A DNA stretch of 64,000 nt from JAKVJE01 sp047722305. Lineage in GTDB: Bacteria; Actinomycetota; Actinomycetes; Actinomycetales; Microbacteriaceae. The translations under genes and the position numbers were made by a program. The DNA is taken from the NCBI GenBank assembly GCA_047722305.1, contig JBDNYM010000005.1, positions 8,520 to 72,519 on the forward strand. The letters run 5' to 3'. The notes beneath the pieces were generated by a model, which saw nothing but the letters and a program-made list of their open reading frames with translations, was not told the DNA's origin and made no database searches. This document shows positions 33,970 to 39,933 of the stretch, one piece after another; the stretch's first letter is position 1, and the number at the start of each line of letters is the position of its first letter.

Positions 33970-33989
33970 GCCGGCGCAGCAGCGCCGGC
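33970..33989. terminator. Bidirectional hairpin terminator
   Basis: GCCGGCGC-AGCA-GCGCCGGC is a perfect 8-bp stem with a 4-nt loop, directly after the DoxX-like gene and in front of the convergent ABC ATPase stop (34011). Confidence 0.65.
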
Positions 33990-34010
33990 CTGACGGCCTG
34001 ACCGCCGCGC

Positions 34011-34727
34011 CTACCCCGCTGCGCCTACCCCCGCCGCGGGCGCTCCGGCCCGCTGGGCCGGCTGGTCCTGCACGAGTCGTCCCGCCCGCATGGTGACGAT
34101 CCGCTGGGCGCGGGCGGCGACGGTCGAGTCGTGCGTCACGACGATCAGGGTGAACTGCAACCGCCGCCAGTAGCCCTCCAGCAGCGTCATGATCTCGTCG
34201 CGCATGACCTCGTCGAGGTTGCCGGTGGGCTCGTCGGCGAGGATGATGCTCGGCTGCTTCACGAGGGCCCGGGCGATCGCCACCCGCTGCTGCTGGCCGC
34301 CGGAGAGCTCGCCGGGCAGGTGATCCTCGCGCCCGTCGAGGCCGACCTCGGTCAGCGCCGCCTGGGCCCGAGACCGTCGCTCCGCCTTGGCGACGCCGAG
34401 CGGCACCAGCCCGGCCTCGACGTTCTCGCGGGCGGTGAGCGTGGGGATGAGATTGAACCCCTGGAACACGATGCCGATGCGTTCGGCGCGGATGCGCGTC
34501 AGCGCCGACTCGGACAGTGTGGTGAGATCCTGCCCATCGAGCACGATCGTGCCGCCGCTGGGCCGGTCGAGGCCGCCGAGCATCTGCAGCAGCGTCGACT
34601 TCCCGCCGCCGGTGGTGCCGCGGATGGCGAGGAACTGCCCGTCGGGCACCTCCAGGTCGATCTGCTGCAGGGCGTGGACGGTGCGTTTGCCGGTGTAGGT
34701 CTTGGAGACCTGCGTGAGCGTGTACAT
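34011..34727 (-). CDS. ABC transporter ATP-binding protein (MacB/LolD type)
   Basis: 238 residues. Walker A is GTTGGGKST, the signature LSGGQQQRVAIARALV and Walker B IILADEPTGNLD, followed by VVTHDSTVAARAQR. The NL of PTGNLD and the IVFQGFNLIPTLTARENV loop are typical of the MacB/LolD group that partners FtsX-like permeases. The Walker A has T-T-G-G-G instead of the more common S-G-S-G instance, still functional in type. It follows the permease gene by 33 nt and forms a two-gene operon. Confidence 0.9.
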   Translation of the reverse strand: MYTLTQVSKTYTGKRTVHALQQIDLEVPDGQFLAIRGTTGGGKSTLLQMLGGLDRPSGGTIVLDGQDLTTLSESALTRIRAERIGIVFQGFNLIPTLTARENVEAGLVPLGVAKAERRSRAQAALTEVGLDGREDHLPGELSGGQQQRVAIARALVKQPSIILADEPTGNLDEVMRDEIMTLLEGYWRRLQFTLIVVTHDSTVAARAQRIVTMRAGRLVQDQPAQRAGAPAAGVGAAG

Positions 34728-34760
34728 GCGGTTCCTTTCCGAATGTTCCGATACGGCGGG

Positions 34761-36326
34761 TCAGTCGATGCTGCGCAGCGCGGCGGCGGGACGCAGCCGG
34801 CTGACTTTGACGGACCCCGCCCCGGCGGCGACCAGACCGCCGAGCACGCTGGCCCCGATGCCCAGGCCGATGGCGCCGGCCGACGGCGAGAGCGTGAGCG
34901 TGGTCTTGGCGGCGGCGGTGCTGCGACTGCGCATCCCCGCGGGACGGCTGCCGGTGCCGCCCTGGGCGGCGCCCGCCTCCCCGTACCCGGATCCGGCGGC
35001 TCCCGGGGCGCTCCCGGCTCCGCCTCCTGGAGCCCCGGCCGCCCCGCCGGCCTGCTGCGAGGTGGAGAACGCGGGCGTCGTCGAGCTGTCGAGCGAGATC
35101 TTGGCGGCGTTGATGCCGACGATCGCGCCCGCCCCGATGATGAGGCCGACGAGGCCGCCGAGCACCGCCTGGATGAGCGTCTCGGCGGTGATGTTGCCCA
35201 GCACGCGGACGTTCGACCAGCCGATCGCCTTGAGCGTGCCGAGCTCTCGGGTGCGCCGCGAGATGCTCGACACGGTGAACAGGCTGGCCAGCAGGAAGGC
35301 CAGGGCGAGGATGCCGATGGTGAGCCAGCGTCCGAATCCGGTGATCCACCCGGCGGCGGAGGCGAGGCTGCCCGAGATGCTGCCGGCCAGGTCGGCCTGG
35401 GTCGACACGGTGGCGCCGCTGACCGTCTTCTTCAGCGCCGCGGCCACGGTGCTGACCTGATCGGCGTTGCCCGACTTGACGTAGATGGTGGTCACCTTGC
35501 CCGTGACATCGCTGCTGAGCGACTGGGCGAGGCTGAGGGGGATGTACACGTCGGAGGCGCTCTGCGAGCTGGCGCTGCTGAGGATGCCGACCACGGTCGC
35601 CTCGGTGCCGCTGCCGCCGAGCGAGACGGTGCTGCCGACCTTGAGGCTCTGGTCTTTGGCATACGAGGACGAGATCACGGCCGCCTTGGTGTCGCTCTTC
35701 TTGAGCAGCCGCCCGGTGGAGACGGTGAAGTCGGTGGTGGGACCGACGCCGGTCGCCGTCGGGTCGACGCCGAGGATGGTGGTCTCATTGAGGTCGAAGC
35801 TGCCGCCGCCGAAGCTGGGGCGGCCGCCCTCCCCCGATCGCCATCCCGAGCCGCTACCCGAATCGGATGAGCCCGAGTCGCCCGATGACGACTGCGCCTG
35901 CTGGAAGCTGCCGGAGAACTTCGTCTGCGTGAGCGCGAGGGTGGCGGTGGCCGCCGTGACCCCGGAGGTCGACTTCACCTTCGACACGGCGGTCTGGGCC
36001 AGTGTCGAGCTGCCCCGCGCCACGCTCACCCGCGTCGTGCTGAGATCGGTGGACCCGGACGAGCTGGTCTGCCCCGCGCCCGAGCCGAACTGGAACGGCC
36101 CGCCGCTCTGCCCGGTGGCGGACGCGGCCTTCGTGACGGTGATGTCCGTGCCCACCCCGTAGATGGACGACAGGACGTTGTGCTGGGCGGCGGTGATGCC
36201 GGCGGACGCGGCGGAGACGATCATCACGGCGGCCACGGCGAGCGCCATCCCGATGATGACGATGGCGCTCTGCCGTTTGCGGCGCGTGATGCCACGGCGG
36301 ATGTACTCGAGCATTGCATTCCTCAC
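34761..36326 (-). CDS. FtsX-like ABC permease (MacB type) with Ser/Gly-rich ectodomain
   Basis: 521 residues. One N-terminal membrane helix (QSAIVIIGMALAVAAVMIVS) is followed by a large extracellular domain rich in Ser, Thr and Gly, including an acidic SDSGSGSG stretch near residue 150, then three C-terminal helices with the FtsX signature SSISRRTRELGTLKAIGWSN. A long Gly/Ala/Pro-rich loop lies between the last helices. MacB-like systems use mechanotransmission to move peptides, lipoproteins or antimicrobials outside the membrane, or to sense them. Start at ATG 36326 or ATG 36314. Confidence 0.85.
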   Translation of the reverse strand: MRNAMLEYIRRGITRRKRQSAIVIIGMALAVAAVMIVSAASAGITAAQHNVLSSIYGVGTDITVTKAASATGQSGGPFQFGSGAGQTSSSGSTDLSTTRVSVARGSSTLAQTAVSKVKSTSGVTAATATLALTQTKFSGSFQQAQSSSGDSGSSDSGSGSGWRSGEGGRPSFGGGSFDLNETTILGVDPTATGVGPTTDFTVSTGRLLKKSDTKAAVISSSYAKDQSLKVGSTVSLGGSGTEATVVGILSSASSQSASDVYIPLSLAQSLSSDVTGKVTTIYVKSGNADQVSTVAAALKKTVSGATVSTQADLAGSISGSLASAAGWITGFGRWLTIGILALAFLLASLFTVSSISRRTRELGTLKAIGWSNVRVLGNITAETLIQAVLGGLVGLIIGAGAIVGINAAKISLDSSTTPAFSTSQQAGGAAGAPGGGAGSAPGAAGSGYGEAGAAQGGTGSRPAGMRSRSTAAAKTTLTLSPSAGAIGLGIGASVLGGLVAAGAGSVKVSRLRPAAALRSID

Positions 36327-36505
36327 TGTTGTGATCAGGCAATGCCGAGGCTATGGAGCCGATCTCTACGCGACCTCGACCAGACCTATCCCCCAGCTGT
36401 GATCGTGCGGAACGCCGCCGGGCGCGCCTGTCGGCTCGCGACGGCGTCCGCGAGGTCGAGGGCGACTACCGCCCGGACGGCGCCGACGCCCGACAGCGCA
36501 GCGAT

Positions 36506-37153
36506 TCAGATTCCCATCCAGTTGAGGAAGATCTGGGTGACCAGCACCACGACCAGCACGTCGGCGACGGCCAGCACCCAGCCCCAGGAGAAGATCCAGC
36601 GTCCGGCCCGCACCGCGGCCCTCCCCCAGACCCCTTCCTTGAGCGTCCATCCCAGCGTGTACCAGAACATGGGGATGACCGCCATCCAGGTCACCTCGCA
36701 CACCGGGCACAGCAGATGCCGGCCCCACACCGAGTACCACTGGAACCACAGGCACAGCAGCCAGGCGGCGGCGACGAACGCCGAGAACACCCGCCAGTAC
36801 CAGCGCGGGAAACGGGCCCCGGCCAACGAGCCGATGCCCACCAGCACCGGCGCCGGGAACAGCGCCACGCCGATGATGCTGTTGGGGAAGCCGAGCAGAT
36901 TGCCCGCCGGGGCGAAGAAGTTCGGCGAGCACGACAGCACCGAGTTGATGTCGCAGCTGACCAGGCTCTTGTGCCCCAGGGCGGACTGCACCACCTCGTT
37001 GATGAGCAGGAAGGCGGTGCCGAACCCGACCAGGCCGGTGATCAGCCACACCAGGGCCACACCGGGACGGGCCCCGATGCGGGGAGGGTCTTCCGGCTCC
37101 GTGACCGGGGTCGAGGCGGGCGAGGGCGGATCGGGGACATGGATTGCGCGCAT
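36506..37153 (-). CDS. Vitamin K epoxide reductase (VKOR) family protein
   Basis: 215 residues with five hydrophobic segments. VKOR cysteines are in place: C67 and C75 in the loop (SCDINSVLSCSPNF) and the CxxC C149/C152 in LLCPVCEVTW, plus Ser/Asn of GFPNSIIGVALF. Bacterial VKOR takes electrons from periplasmic DsbA-like proteins and passes them to menaquinone, making disulfides outside the membrane. No DsbA is adjacent. The copper island at 39.5-47 kb encodes the opposite, reducing pathway (CcdA and redoxins). Confidence 0.92.
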   Translation of the reverse strand: MRAIHVPDPPSPASTPVTEPEDPPRIGARPGVALVWLITGLVGFGTAFLLINEVVQSALGHKSLVSCDINSVLSCSPNFFAPAGNLLGFPNSIIGVALFPAPVLVGIGSLAGARFPRWYWRVFSAFVAAAWLLCLWFQWYSVWGRHLLCPVCEVTWMAVIPMFWYTLGWTLKEGVWGRAAVRAGRWIFSWGWVLAVADVLVVVLVTQIFLNWMGI

Positions 37154-37274
37154 GGCCTCCAGTCTGGCCCCGACGGTGCGAGCGGCGAAATCCTCTGACG
37201 ATCTGCGACGGCGCTGGCCGCCTGGACGGTCCGAGACGGATGCGCCTCTCCTCCGGGCAGGAATGCAGCGCGAC

Positions 37275-38375
37275 TCAGAACAGCGGGGCCGGGGCGGCGG
37301 CGTCCGCCGCGCCCCGCCGGCGCGCCGCCCGGCGGTGCAGCGGGGGCCGTTCCGGCGGCGGGCATCCCTCGGGCACCGCCAGGCCGGTCGAGCGATCGGG
37401 GGCGGTGCAGCCGCGGCCGTCCAGCCCGTAGGCGCGCAGCAGCGGCTTCACCACGCCGGCCAGATGGCGGCGGTACCCGGGGCTGGCGTAGGCGCCGTCG
37501 CCGTAGATGCCCGCATACGCGCGCACCAGCTGCGGGTGGTACTCGCCCAGCCAGCGCATGAACCAGTCGCGCACCCCGGGCCGCAGATGCAGCGCCGTGT
37601 AGAGCACGCGCCGAGCCCCGGCCGCCCGGATGAGCCGCAGCGCGTGCTCGATGTCGCGGCGTCCGTCCGTCAGCAGCGGCAGCACCGGCATGAGGAACAC
37701 ATCCACGGGCAGGCCCAGCCGGGCGGCGCGGCGCACCGTCTCCAGCCGGGCCCCGGCAGTGGGGGCGCCGGGCTCGAACTGCTCGCGCAGGCGCTCGTCG
37801 ACGATCGGGATGGACATCGACACGCTCACGGGCAGCCGCTGCGACAGCCGAGCCAGCAGCGACAGGTCGCGGCGCAGCAGCGTCCCCTTGGTGAGCACCG
37901 AGAAGGGGACGCGGGCCGCGGCCAGCTCGCGGTAGATGCCGGGCAGCAGCCGGTAGCGTCCCTCGGCGCGCTGGTAGGGGTCGGTGTTCGAGCCGAGCAT
38001 CACCAGCGGGATGTCGCGCGCCCGGGTCGCCAACTCGCGGTGCAGCACCTCCACGACGTTCGTCTTCACCACGATCTGGGTGTCGAAGTCGTGCCCGGTA
38101 TCGAAGTCGAGGTAGCGGTGCGTGGCCCGCGCGAAGCAGTACCGGCAGGCGTGCGAGCAGCCGCGATACGGGTTGATCGTCCACGCGCCGGCGAAGTTGC
38201 GGCTCGCGTCGGGCACGCGGTTCAGGGCCGTGCGCGCCAGGGTCTCGTGGAACGTCAGCCCGTGGAACGACGGCGTCACCCGGAGGTCGCGCGGGTCGGC
38301 GAGCGCCGACAACCGCTCCAGGCCGGGCAGGGCGTTCCCGTCGACCGCGTCCAGCTCCCGTTCGTCCCAGCGCAC
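37275..38375 (-). CDS. Rv2578c-family radical SAM protein
   Basis: 366 residues. The SAM cluster motif is C73xxxC77xxC80 (RGCSHACRYCFAR), followed by VVKTNVVEVLHREL, VMLGSNTDPYQRAEGRY, SVLTKGTLLRRDLSLL and VSMSIPIVDERLREQFEPG, the pattern of the Rv2578c/SplB-like group; spore photoproduct lyase is a relative. The biochemical role is unknown, but the LexA box 9 nt upstream of the start says it belongs to the DNA-damage response. The C-terminal 60 residues are Pro/Arg-rich. It is monocistronic. Confidence 0.88.
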   Translation of the reverse strand: MRWDERELDAVDGNALPGLERLSALADPRDLRVTPSFHGLTFHETLARTALNRVPDASRNFAGAWTINPYRGCSHACRYCFARATHRYLDFDTGHDFDTQIVVKTNVVEVLHRELATRARDIPLVMLGSNTDPYQRAEGRYRLLPGIYRELAAARVPFSVLTKGTLLRRDLSLLARLSQRLPVSVSMSIPIVDERLREQFEPGAPTAGARLETVRRAARLGLPVDVFLMPVLPLLTDGRRDIEHALRLIRAAGARRVLYTALHLRPGVRDWFMRWLGEYHPQLVRAYAGIYGDGAYASPGYRRHLAGVVKPLLRAYGLDGRGCTAPDRSTGLAVPEGCPPPERPPLHRRAARRRGAADAAAPAPLF

Positions 38376-38383
38376 GCCGTTAT

Positions 38384-38399
38384 TAGAACATATGTTCGA
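38384..38399. promoter_or_regulatory. LexA (SOS) box
   Basis: TAGAAC-ATAT-GTTCGA differs by one base from the actinobacterial SOS consensus TCGAAC-N4-GTTCGA. It ends 9 nt upstream of the radical SAM start codon, so LexA bound here would block transcription. Confidence 0.85.
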
Positions 38400-38435
38400 A
38401 TGGGAGCGCTAGGCCCTGGTCTCCCCGGTTCGAGC

Positions 38436-38556
38436 GGACGCTCGTGCACAGCGATCGGCCGGAGTCGGTCGGTTCAGGGGTGCAGACCGGCACTCCCGGG
38501 CGGGGCGTGCTCCAGGGTCGGGCCAGCCCAGCGCCGATCGGTGTGCAGGAGCGTCA
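38436..38556. repeat. 121-bp palindromic intergenic element, copy D
   Basis: Best preserved copy. Left end GACGCTCGTGCACAGCGATC (38437-38456) and right end GATCGGTGTGCAGGAGCGTC (38536-38555) are inverted repeats with only two mismatches in about 21 bp. It lies between the LexA box and the MarR-GNAT promoter. Confidence 0.8.
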
Positions 38557-38605
38557 CGCGCCCTCGCTGACGGGCCCCACATGCGCCCGATCACGCCAGA
38601 ACTGC

Positions 38606-38626
38606 TATTGTCTGACCCATGTCAGA
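38606..38626 (+). promoter_or_regulatory. Promoter and operator overlapping the MarR-GNAT start codon
   Basis: TATTGT (38606-38611) is a -10 hexamer 7 nt from ATG 38619. TCTGAC-CCAT-GTCAGA (38611-38626) is a perfect palindrome that contains the ATG; outer bases ATT/AAT also pair. The MarR domain of the gene probably binds here and represses its own leaderless transcript. Confidence 0.75.
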
Positions 38627-39566
38627 GAATTTGCCGGCGACCGATGCCGTCATCCCGGTGCTGCGCCGCTTCAACCGCACCTACACCCAGCGCATCGGCG
38701 TGCTCGACGACTCGTATCTCGGCACCGGCCGGCCGCTCAACGTCTCGCGCGTCCTCTTCGAGATCGCGCCCGCGCAGCCCGTCACCGTGCAGCGCCTGCG
38801 GCAGCGGCTCGGGCTCGACTCGGGCTACCTCTCGCGCCTGCTGGCCCGCCTGGAGGCGGACGGTCTCATCCGGATCGAGCCGGACCCCGCCGACCGACGC
38901 CGGCGCATCGTCACCACCACCGCGGCCGGACGCCGGGCCGCCGCCGACCTCGAAGACCGCTCCGAGACGCGCGCCCGGCAGCTGGTCGCGACGCTCACCG
39001 AGCGGCAGCGCGTCCGCCTCGCCCGCGCCCTGGGCGAGGCGGAGCTGCTGGTGCGCGCCGCCACCGTCGAGTTCGAGGAGGTCCCCTCCGACGACCCGGC
39101 GGCGCGAGCCGCCCAACAGACCTACTTCGACGAACTGGCCGCCCGCTTCCCGCAGGGGTTCACCCCGACCGCGGGGCCGGCCATCGAGCTGCCCGTCCGC
39201 GAGATCGTCGCCGTGAGCGAGGGTGCCCCGGTGGCCTGCGGCGCGGTGCGCCGCCTCGATGCGCGCACCGCCGAGGTGAAGCATCTCTGGGCCCACCCCG
39301 GCTGGCGCGGCTCCGGGCTCGGCTCGCGGATGCTGCACCGCCTGGAGCAGCTGGCGGCCGAGGACGGGGCCGGCCGCATCGTCCTCGACACCAACGGGAC
39401 CCTCACCGAGGCCATCGGCCTCTACCGCCACGCGGGCTACGTCGAGATCCCGCGCTACAACGACAACCCCTACGCGGAGCTGTTCTTCGAGAAGCGCCTC
39501 GACGTCGAGCCGGTCAATCCCGAGGCGAGCCCGAGCCCGGAAGCGGGCACGAGCCCGGACCGGTAG
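38619..39566 (+). CDS. MarR-GNAT fusion (regulator plus N-acetyltransferase)
   Basis: 315 residues. Residues about 10-150 are a MarR domain (VTVQRLRQRLGLDSGYLSRL and RIEPDPADRRRRIVTTTAAG). Residues about 170-290 are a GNAT domain with AEVKHLWAHPGWRGSGLGSR (acetyl-CoA loop RGSGLG) and GLYRHAGYVEIPRYNDNPYA. Such fusions join DNA binding to acetyl-CoA-dependent acetylation, with targets largely unknown. The last 50 codons overlap the convergent GNAT gene. Regulation: autorepression through the palindrome at the start codon. Confidence 0.9.
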   Translation: MSENLPATDAVIPVLRRFNRTYTQRIGVLDDSYLGTGRPLNVSRVLFEIAPAQPVTVQRLRQRLGLDSGYLSRLLARLEADGLIRIEPDPADRRRRIVTTTAAGRRAAADLEDRSETRARQLVATLTERQRVRLARALGEAELLVRAATVEFEEVPSDDPAARAAQQTYFDELAARFPQGFTPTAGPAIELPVREIVAVSEGAPVACGAVRRLDARTAEVKHLWAHPGWRGSGLGSRMLHRLEQLAAEDGAGRIVLDTNGTLTEAIGLYRHAGYVEIPRYNDNPYAELFFEKRLDVEPVNPEASPSPEAGTSPDR

Positions 39567-39933
39567 CGCCGTTCGGGCCGACCTCGTCGGCCGGGCCGGC
39601 CTTCCCGTCCGAGTGGGCCTCATCATCCCCGGGCCGGTACCGCAGCGACGCCAGCTCGGGGTGGCGCCGGAACACGGCCACCGCGTACGGGCACACCGGC
39701 AGCACCTGCTGGCCGGCGGCGCGGGCCCGGTCGAGCACCGCATCGACCAGGCGCCCGGCGACCCCCTGCCCCCGCAGCTCGTCGGCGACGTAGGTGCCAT
39801 CGAGCGACAGCGCCCGACCGCCGGCAATCTCGTGGTAGGTGACCTCGGCCAGCTCGTTGCCGTCCTCGCCCCGCAGCACGTACCGACCGGGCTCGTCGGA
39901 GAACTCAGGCCCGGGAGACTGCGCCGCGCTCAT
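39514..39933 (-). CDS. Small GNAT (Yjdj/PF14542-type) acetyltransferase
   Basis: 139 residues from ATG 39933, which overlaps the stop of the copper ATPase as ATGA. Core motifs: GRYVLRGEDGNELAEVTYHE, then GTYVADELRGQGVAGRLVDA with acetyl-CoA loop RGQGVA, and QQVLPVCPYAVAVFRRHPEL. The last 40 residues are variable and their codons overlap the 3-prime end of the convergent MarR-GNAT gene by 53 bp. Function of this small family is poorly known. Being the last gene of the copper operon may be accidental or may mean metal-linked control. Confidence 0.8.
   Translation of the reverse strand: MSAAQSPGPEFSDEPGRYVLRGEDGNELAEVTYHEIAGGRALSLDGTYVADELRGQGVAGRLVDAVLDRARAAGQQVLPVCPYAVAVFRRHPELASLRYRPGDDEAHSDGKAGPADEVGPNGATGPGSCPLPGSGSPRD

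Noticed and set aside
33541..35349. 602-codon minus-strand open frame across the ABC ATPase and DoxX region
   Set aside because: An alternative frame of the ATPase and permease genes; Arg/Pro-rich and without domains.
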